A stretch of 64,000 bases of DNA from Aphelocoma coerulescens. Lineage: Eukaryota; Chordata; Aves; Passeriformes; Corvidae. Position 1 is the first letter of the stretch. Each line of letters begins with the position of its first letter. The stretch lies in assembly GCF_041296385.1 (NCBI RefSeq), contig NC_091013.1, forward strand, positions 37,107,475 to 37,171,474, in the 5' to 3' direction. Of the stretch, positions 13,204-26,800 are shown in pieces. The notes under the pieces are model-generated. The model did no database searches and was not told where the DNA came from. It saw only the letters and a list, made by a program, of their open reading frames with translations. Made by a program: the position numbers and the translations under genes.

Positions 13204-13280
13204 CTCTGGCTGTGTCTCAGATATGAGGACAGAATGCTGCTGGACTTCTGTTCAGAGCTGTGGTATTCACACAGCCAGAG
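13204..13280 (+). other. Long-armed inverted repeat (stem-loop candidate)
   Basis: A perfect 12-nt inverted repeat, CTCTGGCTGTGT (13204-13215) with ACACAGCCAGAG (13269-13280), encloses a second 8-nt inverted repeat, GGACAGAA (13227-13234) with TTCTGTTC (13246-13253; one G:U pair in RNA). The whole could fold as a 77-nt hairpin with a large internal loop and an 11-nt terminal loop. The length resembles a microRNA precursor, but the internal loop (about 11 by 15 nt) is larger than is typical. It may equally be a remnant of a small inverted-repeat element. Confidence 0.4.
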
Positions 13281-13325
13281 CCTCTGACAAAGAGGCTTAT
13301 TCCATGTCCAAGGTCAGGACAATGC

Positions 13326-13349
13326 TACCCTTTGGTACCCTTTGGTACC
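13326..13349. repeat. Short tandem repeat, 10-bp unit x2.4
   Basis: Two full copies and a partial copy of TACCCTTTGG in direct tandem. Confidence 0.85.
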
Positions 13350-13525
13350 TGTAATAAATTAGTCATCTTGGCACTCCCCAGCCATTAGGAATCCACACTG
13401 ATTATGAGGCAAGATATCTTGATTCAGCATGCTCATTTAGAAATAAAGCACATCTTTGCATTTTGTCTAAAACATACCAGTTTTTAGGGGCAATCCTACA
13501 GCATAAAGTCAAAAACTTTTCCCAA

Positions 13526-13575
13526 AGACAAAGGCAAGGCAAGGAAAGACAAGGCAAGGCAAAGCAAGGCAAAAG
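13526..13575. repeat. (AAGGC)n pentanucleotide microsatellite
   Basis: About nine to ten units of AAGGC with interruptions (AAGGA, AAGAC, AAAGC). The plus strand is purine-rich apart from one C per unit. Confidence 0.9.
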
Positions 13576-16333
13576 GATTTTATAACATTATGGTTTAGGA
13601 AGAAAGAAATTTTTATTTAGTGCAATGTTTTTGTAAGGTCATATTCTATGTTGGTATGTGCTGTTGCTTATATGGGTAACGCAGGTTGGAACATTAATTT
13701 TCTTCCTCGTTCACAAAATCTGCATGGTCTTTCAAACGAAAATAATGCAGGGCATGCTGTTAACTACTGGGAATGTAGTATTCTGTAAGTATTTAAACTT
13801 CAAATATATATTAAAAAAATTAAACAAGTAGTTAAATACACCAAATATATAGATTCATATGTTTTGGGGAAAAACATAATTTGAAATATCTTTCCAAAAA
13901 CTCTTGCCAATGAAATAAGTGGAGTCTGAAAAGTAAAACGCCATTAGCTTTTGATTAAGGATTATCTGGTGTATGTGTGGGTTGTTGCCACAAGAGGAGT
14001 CCCACTCTCTCACTTTACATTTCTTGCCTTTGCTCTAGTTCTGGGCACTACAATTGGTCTGTAGCTTAGCTTAATGAGCTGAGCACATGGAAAACGAGTC
14101 CACCAAAAAAAGCCAAAGGAAAAAACAAACAAACAAAACAGAGATGTTTCCATTGGACTGACCTGACAAAGTGGCTAAACTAGAGAACAACACTCTTCCA
14201 CCACTGAGAACTGGCTAAAAAACCCTCCAGTACAGGATTGAACTAGATCCCTTCTCGGTGAGAGACAGATACTGACAATTAACACAACTTCAGAAAGCTA
14301 CCTGATGTTTTAGGCACCATTTTTTCATTTCTAGAAATTATTCTTTCTCTGATTCCTGTCCACACTTCTTTTATTACTATTGTACCACGAAACGGAGGTT
14401 TGCATCACAGTAGCACTTTGTAAAAACGAAATTTGCTACTATTCACAGAAACATGCACTTTATACTGTTATACTTGCCTTTTTTTAGCTGCAGTATTACT
14501 CATATTTGTCTTTTGAAAAGTCAAAACTTAACTGATTATCAGATTTTGAAGGAATTTCTGGGTTTGTTTGTATGTTGGGTTTTTGGATTTTAGGCTCTGA
14601 GATTGCAAGTAGCATTGTGACACTTCAGACAGGATCTGTCAGGGCAATGTTGGAAACTAGAATAACAGTGAGACTTAAAATGTGGACATGAAGAAACACT
14701 ATCCTCTAATTTGTGGCAAATGTGAAAATGCATAGCATTTTTTTTCATTTTTTTCTGTTTGCTTATTTAATTCTCTCCTTACACATGTTGTAATGTTTGA
14801 CATTCAGGTCAGTTGGACAAGGGTAGTTTGGCATGGTAAACACACTGTGCAAGCACTGTATGGTATGCAAAGGAACCCATTTTATTCAGGGCAAGCCTAG
14901 ATTGTTTAACAGGAAAAGTAATGTGTACTGAGGTTGGTGAGATAGATTTCATTGTATTCCATAGCTTGTCGAAACTTCGTAATAAATGGGATACTCAAAA
15001 CTGGACAAAGAGGAGAAATGGGTCTTTGCCCCTGATATCTGTATCACTGATAGTAGGCACTGCCACTCTTGACCTCCTTGGCTCAGCATGCAGCTGCTGT
15101 TTTCAGCATTTGAATATGGCTATGAAAAATGACCTGACATTGTTCTCCAAAGAATTTGCATTGTTTCCTGTAGGCTTTTAAACACTATAACTGTTCATGT
15201 AGGGATCTGTTGGTTAAGCAGTTATATTTGTGCTACTATTATATTCTCTGGTTTCCCTGAAGAAACACAAATAGAAATCAGTGTACTCAGTTTCTATATA
15301 AGTTAGTTTCTATACAAACATATATAGGCCTGATTCCAGTCCCATTTATTCTTGTGATATCAAATACTGCTCAAATTTGAAGCGCTGGCATTCTCAAGAG
15401 GCACTTGAAGAATTTTCATACAGATTAAATAGTATCAGAAAGGATGGAAATGTGGGATGTGTGGAGAAAGGAATCATTTCCATTCAGCAAGCCTCCCACT
15501 TGCCACTGAAAATCTCTATATATTGGGCTCAGGGCGTGCAGAGAAAAGTGTACAGAAGATAGCTTTTCTATTTGCTTCAGAAGAAATGCATGACTCAGTT
15601 AATGCCAATTGACACTGATTCTCTCAATGCAAAGTACTACCAGACACTTCAGTGTATAGAGTTTGTGAGGAGGAGGAGCACAGGAATGAGCTGATAAAAG
15701 TTGTCACAGTTCCATTCTCATTAGGGGAACCACCATGCTGATTTATACCAGCTGAAGGCATGCTAACAAGGCACCCACAGGAACAGATCACTTTTCTATA
15801 GTATTTTGAAATAACCACTTAGTGTCTTACAGAAGGGAAGACACTTTTCAGTTTTGCATGTTTTGGATCAGGCTATTCAAATTCAAAGTTTTATTGAACT
15901 TGGTTTCCTTATGACAGTCCCATAAAAAGAGCCATGGTAAGTGTCAGACAAAATGGATGGCAAATAATTTTGGGGGATCAAGCTTATTTTATTTTCCTTA
16001 AACATGAATAAAATGTACTCATTTTAGACCCTCCAGATATCCCTGTGTTTTCTATAATAATTATTACTTTATTCTAGCAATATTCTAGCTATGAACATAG
16101 ATAGATAGATGTGACTATGCCTCACAGAATAATCCAGCAAAGGGAAAATCAAAATAAACAAACAAGTTCTATGTAAAGAACATTTAAATTTTTACCTGCT
16201 GTAAAGGATTTGAGCAAGCCAGCTAATAAAACTTCAGTAGTTTGCTTTATTCATTTGCTCATTTATTGCAGATAAGAATTTTTGAGGCACTGGCTATATT
16301 CTCAGGGTTAAATCCCCAATTTTTGCCCATTCG
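13576..16333. other. Unannotated stretch
   Basis: No gene recognised. An A/C-rich run with AAAC repeats lies at about 14103-14142 and a short (GATA)3 run at about 16083-16094. The frames 14921-15181 and 15377-15562 (plus) and 15624-15818 (minus) show no recognisable motif. Confidence 0.5.
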
Positions 16334-16348
16334 CCCCCCCCCCCCCCC
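16334..16348. repeat. Poly-C tract (C15)
   Basis: Fifteen consecutive C on the plus strand, unusual in this A+T-rich setting and followed by a T-rich run. Tract length is prone to sequencing error. Confidence 0.95.
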
Positions 16349-19300
16349 TTTCTTTTAATTTATTAATAACCAAAGCCTTTCTATTATTTACAGCTAAGAA
16401 TTTCAGTTATTTGGCTGCAATATATCATTCATTGTTTTCAATAAGCCTTAATGTAAGGTTATATTGACCTTGTGTAAATTTTGATTTAAGAACTAACAGC
16501 TATTAACAATAGACCTCTAGTGCATTTGTTTCTGCATGTCTTGCCACCATCATGTGAAAAGCATTTTGAAAGTATAAGTAAAACCCGTCAGTTTCAACAG
16601 GAAATAATGACCCCATTTGCCATGGAAACTAAAGAACTTTCTGAAAATGCACTGAGTTGTTTTCCATACAAAGGTAAAATAATTCTAAAAATAATACTGG
16701 CTCTTGGTATTAACTGACTGAGTTGAAGAGATTTTACTTTCTGACCCTTTTCAAGCAAAATATAAACACTTCTGAATATTTTTGAGGCAGTCAAAAACTG
16801 AACTCCTTGTTTTCAATACTGCTTTTCTTTCAAAGATAGAATGAGAAAATCAAAGCAGAAAATGACTTTTTATAACAGCAGATGGTCAATATAAGTAAAT
16901 AGTTGAAATATAAAATTACTTTTAAAACAAGTTAAAGTAAATAACTTCCCTTCCCTTCCCTGACATCTAAAAGTTAAATACTGACTGGAAAGTGTTGCAA
17001 TGCTTCAGTATCTCTAGGAATTTGGTTCTTAATGATCCTGTGGCATATGCTAATTCTAGGTGCAAGACAGGCAAAAATTTTGCTGTCACTTGAAAAATTT
17101 ACCATTGTAGTGATGAAAAAAAAAAAAAACAAACCTAAAGTGAACAAGCAAACAAACAAAAGTCTGCAAGAATAAAAACACTTTCAGTCACATTCAAAGG
17201 TATATGTGTTAACCAAAATCTGATTAAGGAATCTGCCAAAATACACTTAATCTAAGGTTCGAGCTGTGTGGTTTAGCAGTTCAAATTAAAAAACCCACAG
17301 AAACCAGCAATTCTCAGGAAGGATAGATTTTACCCTCAAGGCCACCTAGAGGATGAAAAGAGATGAAGTGATAGCTAAGGAATTGTCACTGCTAAAGAAG
17401 GTGTCTCCTCAGGAAATTATAGTGCTTTTTCTCAGGAAAAAAAATAAGTTTTTCAGAATGAGTCTAAAAATGGGAATGAATACTTTTCCTATTTAACTTC
17501 TTTCGGATTACTGTGTTAGCACTGGCACCTGCTTTTACAGATGTGTTATTCCACAGAAGACATATTTAAGTGGATATTTTATATGAGAAGTTGAAGCTGG
17601 CCTGTATTCACTGAACAATATTAATGTTCTTTCAAGAGATCAGTAATTTAATTCGTTACATTCATTTAATGTAACTCTTCAAATCTTCAAATAGCAGTTG
17701 AGTATAATTATCTTTGAGTCTCTGACTTTGCACCTCTGGGGCCACAAATCAATGTTTGGTGAAGACGACAACAATTATTCTAATCAAAGTGATGTAATAC
17801 ATTCTAAGTTAGCTGGTTTCATTTCTTAGAGGGCTAAAGTTTTCAAAGAACAGCACTCAGGTTTGGCACAGTCTGTGAATTGGCAGGCTTTGCTCTGAGG
17901 AGACACAGTATGAAGTAAGCATCAGTGGAGAAACAGTCTCACACCACTGGAAAGATGAAGTGTGGTTCCACGAGCAATTAACACAGTCGTGAATTGTGAC
18001 TCTCTGTGCCACATCAGCCTCTCGTAAGACCATAAACCTGGTCTGAACTGACTTGAGTACTGCTATACATTGAGCTCTGCTTCCTCCTTGAAAAAGCAAT
18101 TAGCATAAAACCAGCACCGAACCACAATGTAGCTGACCTGTGCTCAGCTTTAGCATTCCAATTTATTTTATTGCATTGGATTTCTTTCTTGGTGATTCTT
18201 TCAATCTGATAGTAAGATGTTTAAAATTATTTGGCTGAGTGGAAAAAAATCATCCATGTTTATCCATTAGATTTGTTTTTATCTACTATAATGGAATTAA
18301 AAATATAGGACTTAAGGTAAGAGTCAGTACAAAAGCAGTCAAGGGTTATGTAAAATTTTCTTTTGTACACTACCAGAAGCTATGCTAAACATGCTAATAA
18401 GATCACAGGATGTTTTCATAGAAGAAAATATTTATGAGGAACAGAAATGTTTAATTTGAATGCATTACCTATTCCTTCTGACTGGGTTTAGCACTGAGAT
18501 GTGCTTGCTTTAGAGGATACCCTTTTAATCCCAGAAGAACTGTAGTCTAAAAGACAGATTCACAAGATGAGAAGGAAAATGGATGTCTGAGAGACTTATA
18601 GTAATTCAGATTAGGAAAGTTTCTTTCCCTGCTTGCCATTTTAATGTCACTTTTCCTCAGAAGAAGATTTCACTGAGCTTCCTCGATATTGGAGAACAGC
18701 TTCTGATAAGGGCCTAGTATTAGATCAAGGAAGTGGCTGAGGTACGTACTAGGTTTGACACTTCAGAAGAAGAAGATATTTGTCCCTCTTTACATACAGA
18801 GTACAGAATGGTGATACAAGCATACGCGCAACAAGAAGAAATTCTAGTCTCCAAGTCTTGGTTCTTTGATGTTTAAACTACTCAAGCAGATTTGGACAAA
18901 CCCTAGTAGTTTGCTGTCTTGAAGATTTATGAGAATACTTTTTACAGTTTTACTAGGTTTTGAAAGGACTGAATTTAGGGTTGTCTTAAAGTGCGAACGC
19001 ACTTGTTCTCACGTATTGTAGGGCCTAACTGTTACAGGGAATAGTTTGCTATTTCCCAGTGCCATTTCATTCTCTTTTCATCTGATCAAGTGGTCAGGTG
19101 GATAAAACCTCTACTTTTTAGCAATTCTTCTAGTAATTAGGATAGCTTGTCAATTTGCCTGATGATTTTTTAGTATTTTTCCTATGTAAAAAATGTCCAT
19201 GAGGCTCCTTTTTCATATTTTGATTGCTGCATGCTGTAGTTTTTTCTACGATTCTTCCTTTCTCTGACAAATTCTATTTTGTCTAACTAAATTTTATGTC

Positions 19301-20004
19301 TCTTCCTTTCTGACATAAGCTTTAAATATAATTTCTGAATATCTTTAGGATCTAGACCTGAGAGAGCCTAATGAGGGAAATGGTCAAATATCCTTGTTAG
19401 AATCCTGTATAACTGCTACAAGGTGGGGATAATGCTTAAGCTACTTGGAGACCCTTTACCAGATCAATTGTGAAACATTAAAATATTTAATTTAACACAG
19501 GCAAAACCCAGAAAATAACCCACACACATTTATTGCTACTGGTGTGATTATAGATTAAGTGGAAACATGCAACAAAAGCATAGATTTTGTTTGTGCTGTG
19601 TTTGAAACAGTTTTTTGTACGCTTTCTCTGGATGGGGCCCTTGGTTGCCATGTCTCTGGGGTTTTTTTCAAGTTTTTTTTCTATAGTTGATTCATATGTT
19701 CCATACATAATGCAGAGTATTAGCAATGACAGAGCAATGATTGCTAAAGGCTAGATAGATGATCAGATACCCTCAAATATGTTAAAAATAATGCTATTGA
19801 GACATTTTCAATGCTAAATAGCAAATTCTAAAGCAATCTGCAAGGGAAAATCTTGGACAAAAAACAGAATATGTGAGAGGTTTTTAATGTACATTATACT
19901 TTGAATAAAATGGTACTCCAAAAGGATAAATGTAAAGTAGTATATTGACTTAGTTAATCACAACAGGACTGATGTAGTAAGATAATTACCCAGCAAATCA
20001 AAGA
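16349..20004. other. Unannotated A+T-rich stretch
   Basis: No gene recognised. It holds a (CTTCC)3-like run at about 16947-16961 and an A14 tract at 17116-17129 followed by AAAC repeats to about 17160. The frames 17857-18099 and 19487-19726 (minus) have mixed compositions but no motif I can identify. Confidence 0.5.
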
Positions 20005-20021
20005 TTTTTTTTTTTTTTTTT
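20005..20021. repeat. Poly-T tract (T17)
   Basis: Seventeen consecutive T on the plus strand. I found no retroelement body upstream of it on the complementary strand. Confidence 0.95.
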
Positions 20022-23000
20022 GCATTTGCTGCATCATTATAATGATGTGATTAAAACTGTGTGTACATTCATGTATTAGTGAAGATTTCACTCTGTGACT
20101 CTGAAATTTTGTACATAGTGCAAATCTTTCCAGGAATTTTCATCCTATTTCTCTCAGCATGCTTGCTAATCTTACACTGTAAGCTGCAGCAATGTCAATG
20201 TGTTGTGGAATAATCAAAGGAAAAATATTCCCTTAAGAATTCTAAGTCCTGCAGGAAATAGAAAATTAATTATAATAGTCTATCCAGCAAACATGAGGGA
20301 GAAAAAAATCTGTAAAAATAGCCCGACCAACATAAACATCTCTCCCACATTCTCCCACTGCCCCCACAATAACATAGAAATCCTATTGGCGTGGATAGGT
20401 GTGCTTGTCTTTAAAATGTAGCATTTAAGTGACTTTACAATTCAGCTTTTCATTAATGTAGTGGCTATACAGAGAGTCTAGAATGAATGCTTCAGATATA
20501 GACCTTCATAATTGTGAGATAAATATCCCAGTGTTACCTTGCTACATTATAAATCTTTAGTCCCTGGGAAAAAACCCCACCTATCTCGGAAAAAAATCCC
20601 AAAACATTTTATACTCCTATTACTCTTTCTATATTGAAGGTTTTGGCACCACACAAATGCTTTAATTTGGCAGAGGCAAGGTATAACATGCAAAGAAGAT
20701 GAGAGCTCTTGTTTTAAGAACTAGCAATTACTGCTCAGGCTCCCTGAAGAACCTGAAAAAGTCTGTGGACATCTAAGCAAAAGGTCAGGTTCACTGTTTT
20801 TGCCAAGGACAGAAACAAGGATATGGTGATTTTAATTGCTATATTTCCCTATCCTTAGCATAAATAATACCTGCTACTTTGAAAGTATTGGTAAAAGGAG
20901 GAGAGCTTAGGAAAGCCCAGAAATAATGTGCACAAAATAAAAGTTATTGGGGTATGACAATAGCCTACAAAATTATGAAATGGAAAAAGTCACTGGGGAA
21001 AAGAGGGGGGCTAGGAACTAATTTCATTTCTTTTTAACCAAATACCTGTAAAACTCCCACTCTTGCTGAATTGCAATTACATTAATATTGGGGGTGTTTC
21101 TCTATCTAACCAACGATCTAAAGGGTTTATTTGTGAAAATCTGATTTCTGGCAACACACTTCAGAGAACTGAAGTAAATTTTTTTTTTCTTGTTCTATTA
21201 CAGATAGAAGGATGAACATCTGATGTTTCATTACACATGTTTATTGTGTTTATATTATGTCACTTTGATGATTTTAGGTGTTTTCAATTCTCACAAATAA
21301 TAAGGTACCACTTAAAAAAAAACCAAAACAACTCAAGTCTGACGTAGAACATTCCTAGTAAATGTAGTGGAAAAATTTTGTGATTCAATATATTTTTAGT
21401 TGTAAAATATTCATTTTAAAAATCATTTTTTTTCAAAAAATATTGGGTTTTTATAGGATTTAAAATTGAAAAATATTGAAAAATTGCTAAATATATCTCT
21501 TTAAGTTTCATTTTAGCATTTAATATATTTTTGACTATATTTGTATTTTTTTATTTTGAGAAAATATTTTAATATTGATAAAATAAGTTATTTCATTTGA
21601 AGCCAAAATTTTGGGTATCTGATACTTTTATATGAGTTGAAGTCTCAAAATCAGTTGTGAAAAACTAACAAAATTACTAGTGGTCATGCTTTCAGGGTAA
21701 AATGCTTTATTCAGTTATTTATTTAATGATAATTTTGGCATGTTATTCTGATACCTTCATGTGTGATTTTCCTGTACTCAGGAAAGTACGAAGAAATGAG
21801 ATGACCCAGAGGTCATGTACCTGAGAAGTGAGTACTGATATCCACCTTGGAAATCCTGAAATGCAATGAATTGTCACAATATTTCAAAATTTTGAAGAAT
21901 GTGATCATCTGCAACTGTTAGTCACTTTTGAATGCACACCTAAAGATTCAAAGAAAAGGAAAGTAATAACATTTTTTTAAAACAGTTTCTTTTATTCTTT
22001 CACATTAGAAATAAAACGAGATATAAAACCACCACCCCATGCTCTTCCCTCGCCAGACCGTCCCCCCTCAAAGAAAAAACAAAACCCTAAAGATCTTGCA
22101 GTAGTCCAAACAGAATATCAGCAAATAAGAATATGGAATGTCAATGCCATCATTCATTTTCAAAACCTGACTTCCACAGTTTCTTATTTTCCTACTTCTG
22201 TAAGACTCTTTTTGTTTTCATCTCTCCTAAATTCTCTTTTCACAAGACTCAAGTTACAATGCAAAATGAAAGTTCTGATTTTTAAGATGGATAGATATTA
22301 ACATAGTCTTAATAGTCTTCCTTGTATGCTTCCAATCATACATATGAATACATACTACTGGAAGAGAAATCTCAGTTTATTTAAAGCAAATGATGCATAT
22401 ATTTATTTTGTATTGAAAGTGTCTGTATTTCTATTGTTGTTTAGTTTCTGTAACAGCACGTGAACTAAATTCACTGTTTTCAACATAATTGCTGCACTGA
22501 CAGGCATAGCTACAGTCCTGATCTCAGCTGACAACTAAAATTGTTCTTGTCGCCATCAGCAAAATTTAAGCTCATACAGGAACGAAAATAAAAATAAATC
22601 CTATAAAATATCTTCTCTGAACATGTCCAGGCCAGAAAACAAGCTTCTGAGATATTGACTCTTATCTTAGAGGTGTTTCCTTCAAGGTCAGGCTTGAGGC
22701 ACGTTAAAAGCATTTGGAAATCGTGCCTGTTGCTGTCTGTTTTTTATGCTCTCTGTGAAGACAATAAAGGACTCTCGAGCTGTTCATCCAATATGCTGTG
22801 AAAGTGCACAAAATTGAAAAAACTGTGAGTACATGAGTTGTTATATAAATTTGAAGTAAAAAATATACTAGACAACTTCTTTCTTTGTGAAACCAGTTGA
22901 GGAAGTATTTGTTCAAATCCATTTAAATATGCCCTCTAGCAACTGAGACTCATAAAAAAAAAATTGCTAGAATATAAAGATTCAGCACAAAGAGGTAGTG

Positions 23001-23571
23001 TGCTAAGACTGTAATACCTGTAAAAGTTCACAAATCAATACAGATCCATCAATCAATTCTCCTCAATACATAGAATATAGGTGGAGAGTTGGAAGAAGAA
23101 CCAAAATGTTTGCATAAAATTTTGCAGGGGTGGATGCTAGAATAATGTAAAAATGTTTTCACTAAATTGGTCTGAAAAGGGCATAAGGAACTGAAGAGAT
23201 AAAACACCTACAATCTAGCTTCAAGAAAAAATCTTTGCAAAAATAACAGCAGCCATATACTAGGAACCTCTGACTGTCCCATCCAGTAGAGTGTCCAAAG
23301 GTTCAGCTTTCTAGGTTAGTTTACTTTCTTGAGCCAAAAGAGTTCAGAGTTTTATCTTTAACTGGTCAGGTGGTTTTCCTAAAAACCAAAGTGCATTATT
23401 ACAGCTCCTGGCTGTTGTTTATTCCCTTTCTGACACAAGGGGAATAAGGATCTTGCTTCTAAGCTCTCAGGTCTGCCACTACCTCTCCATACAGGCCTCT
23501 CAAGGTAGTCTTCTTTTACTGGTTCAAGTCTGTTCTTTATCTTTGATCTTTAACTTTGTACTTGTAGTGAC
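20022..23571. other. Unannotated stretch with a very A+T-rich core
   Basis: No gene recognised. Bases 21380-21610 are extremely A+T-rich, with repeated ATATTT/AAATATT motifs that might favour DNA unwinding or matrix attachment. Two minus-strand frames of 67 and 72 codons at 22510-22922 show no motif. Confidence 0.5.
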
Positions 23572-23868
23572 ATGTTAGAGATCAGAGACAGTATCTCCAA
23601 GCACATAACTGCAGAGATTTCCTCAAGAGGGTATATCTGTATGATACACTGTGAACAAGACTGTATCACAGTGCTCCGCTCAAAATGCGTGCGGGAGAAG
23701 GATGGGCAATTCATTATAATCAGGATAGAAGGAATACAGAAAGGCAGATGTCTGGTAATTTTCTTTGCTAAGCCATTAAAGGGAAATGTCAGTGCTGGTT
23801 ACCCTAAAGGAATGAGTAACCAATTCTTTGAAATTTTTAAGTGTAATTAAAAAAAAAAAAAAAAAAAA
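23572..23868 (+). other. Open frame running into an A20 tract, unrecognised (possible retrocopy fragment)
   Basis: A 92-codon frame from ATG 23572 ends at 23848-23850 and is followed at once by twenty A (23849-23868). Its mid portion (CVREKDGQFIIIRIEGIQKG) looks moderately protein-like, but I recognise no family. An open frame abutting an A-run is the arrangement left by retrotransposition of a polyadenylated RNA. However, only an ATTAAA formed partly by the tract itself is present, with no usual spacing to a cleavage site, and I found no matching direct repeats. Processed pseudogenes are rare in birds because CR1 does not normally copy poly(A) RNAs. Chance juxtaposition is at least as likely. 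Confidence 0.2.
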
Positions 23869-26800
23869 TCTAAAACGGTGGACTTACAATAATCCTTTGA
23901 AAGTTGAGCATTTTATGGTCATGTTAGATATTCTATGTCAAGAGAATATGCTACTACTTCAGTACACAATTTTGACAGCTATAATTTTAATGGCCTTGGG
24001 CTTCTCTCACAGTTACTAATCTATATGATAATATCGTTACTATTAGATTATAATAAGTGCAGTATTTCAAGGAAATTCTTTGTTCTATATTAAGTTTGGG
24101 TGGGTTTTTTGTGAATCTCAGTCTTTTGATCATGAATATCTATATTGGTGAAAAATGATATCTACGGAAAACAGAGGAGTGAACATACTGGTGATACTTA
24201 CTTCTGAGTCCCTTTGAAACTCAGTAGAGGTTATATCCAAACAGGCTGAGAAGGTAAAAAGGATAGAAGCTCAGTGATGATGAAATAAAGGTAATTGAAA
24301 AAACCAAATAATTGATTCTCTCTCATAGCTGGAAAATAGGTTTCTTTCCCCCCCAGGAGAGGCTGTGTTTGCATTGGCTACCTTCCCCTGCTTTTTTTAT
24401 CTTGCATACTGCTGGTGCTGGCAGTAGTATTTAAGTTCAGATGTGCAGCACAGGTGGTCAAGAGAGGTGCTAGAGGAGGTTTTGCCTCTCTTGATAGTTT
24501 ATAGTCACTGTTGCATCTTCAAAGGGCAGTTCAGGCATAAAGTGGAATCACCCTATGCAAGTGTTCTCTCCTCTGATTATTAGGGTTTCGGTGTAGATAC
24601 CATATACATTCAGAAAATAACTGCCCAGCACTTGTATTATGGTGTTACTCAAGTCACTTGATTTTGAGCATGTCTGTATCAATGTTTTGCTACAGATCAG
24701 AGCTGCATTTTTTGTAGTCTGTCTACCAGATTTCCTGACTTGAACTGGTTTGCCTCAAAATTGAAAAGTGTTCTTGGAGTGTGAGAGATTTTTGTTCTAA
24801 GAAATATATTTGGAAGATATCCTCCAGAAATGTATCTAGTGCACTTCAAGTGCTTATGGTCAGTCCATTGTTCCAAGATAGGGCAAATCCAAACCACATC
24901 AAATGTAGGCCTTGGCAGAAATTCTATACATCCACTGCTTCAAATCTGTGTCATGAAAACTGGCAAAGCAGACTGTGTAACCCAAATCAGCTCCTGACAC
25001 CTGCTCTGGTCATTGTGAAGCATTATCTTTGGAAGTTTTCCAATTCTTCATTCCAGTGAGGTTTTATTGTAGTTTTGGGTTGTCCTAATTGTAGATAATG
25101 CAATATAAATTTACATTCCAAAGTCTGAGATGATAATTTTCTTTCTCTCTTTGCATTTTTCCCAGTTAATGGTAAAATAAGATCATATTCTAATAAAATA
25201 ATTAAAATATTTTTGATTATTTTAAGACCATCTTCTTATGCAATGATCTAAAGACTAGTATAGGTATGATTGCTTCCATATTTTTTCTTGTTTTCGCCTA
25301 TCTATTTCCAGGTTTGAAAAGAAGAGAAAGTATCTTTGTATCTTCAATGGCTCTTGAAACCAAGTAGCCTGCACAGTTCAGGAGTTAGTGTGAATGTAAG
25401 AAATAGTGACCTGTTGATCACACAAGAAAAAAAGGAAAATAGAAAAACCTCTGAAAATCCAACTTCCAAGAAATGATTATTTACTACACTGAAATGGCGA
25501 AAAAACTGAGGACAATATCTATGGAACTTTAAAATATATATATTTTTTTCTAAGAATAAATTCAATATAACTGCTTTTCTTGGGAATTTATATTGTGAGC
25601 CCCTGAAAGTATAAGAAAAAATCCTCTGCGGGAGCAAATTCATATTGTGCCTTTGAAATCAGTGGAACTGCATATATTGATTTTCTTAAAATTGTATCCA
25701 CATACAAATTTGATGCCATTTTGATTTTACAAAACTAAAAGAGATAGTTACCCAATGTTACAAGTTTGTTTCTAAAATATCCTGCTATGTTTCTAGTATT
25801 ACAGGAAGTTGTGGAGAGCAACATTAAATAGAGTAACATAGTTCCATGAACTATTTCCAGCCAATATTTTTGCTTCAAAACTGTCAGGATTTTATACAAT
25901 TATTTTGTGAATCCAGAAACAGCTTTTCCTTCCCAAGTGCTCTACAATGAGTACCTGTGGTTCATGTTTCACACTGCAAAGGAAAGTAAAGGGGAGAGAA
26001 AAATTGCATGCATTCACAAGGCTGAACTGGAGTTGATTTTGAGGTTGGTAGGAATCTTATTTTAGAGCCAACAGTGTGCAGTTTCAGGCTGACCAATTAA
26101 AGCAAATGTGTACTATCTCATGCATCCATTTTGAAAAGCCAGAATAACATTTGCAGCAATTATGTGAGCTTAGAGCTCTTGAAAACGAATTATTAGTACT
26201 ATTTGCTAAGGCTAAGTATGAAGCCAGATACATGTTTGAGGGTCAGTAATTCAGTTTTGGCCTTCTGTGTTATTTCTTTTATATGATTGCTCCTGAGATG
26301 TGGTTGTGTAAATCTGGGGTGTGGCTGTGTAATGTGGAAGTGTCATCCAATAATTAGATGTCTTATTCACCACGTGAAAGTCGTGGTTGCCACTGATAGC
26401 CACATTTTAAACTTCAGAAATGAAGGATACTGAAAGATTGTGGGTGAACTACTTCTTCCTTAAGAGTGGAAAATAATCTGTTTATTGCAAAAAGCCCTTT
26501 CTAATTATAATGAATAGATAAGCAATGCTATATAAAATATTGTTAACAAACAAGGAAAAGTAAACAGCTCAAATTTTATACATGACCATTGCTTAGCAAT
26601 AAAAAAAAAAAGTAATTAAATGAACAAACTTGTCTAAACAGAACTGTAGTAGACATATATTTAGAATATAATTGTACATTTTCAGTACAACATTTGCAGA
26701 ATGTGCCATTATGTTTTTAACGATCACAGGTGTGTAGGTGTTCTGTTTCATCTCTCATAAAAAAAACCTCAAACCAAGATCAGAACAATAAAAATCTCCA

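Noticed and set aside
14231..14255. CAGGATTGAACTAGATCCCT as a CR1 3' fragment
   Set aside because: The match is too short and lacks the tail octamers and the preceding blocks.
17857..18099. 80-codon minus-strand frame with balanced composition
   Set aside because: No recognisable motif, no convincing splice signals and no compositional change from the flanks.
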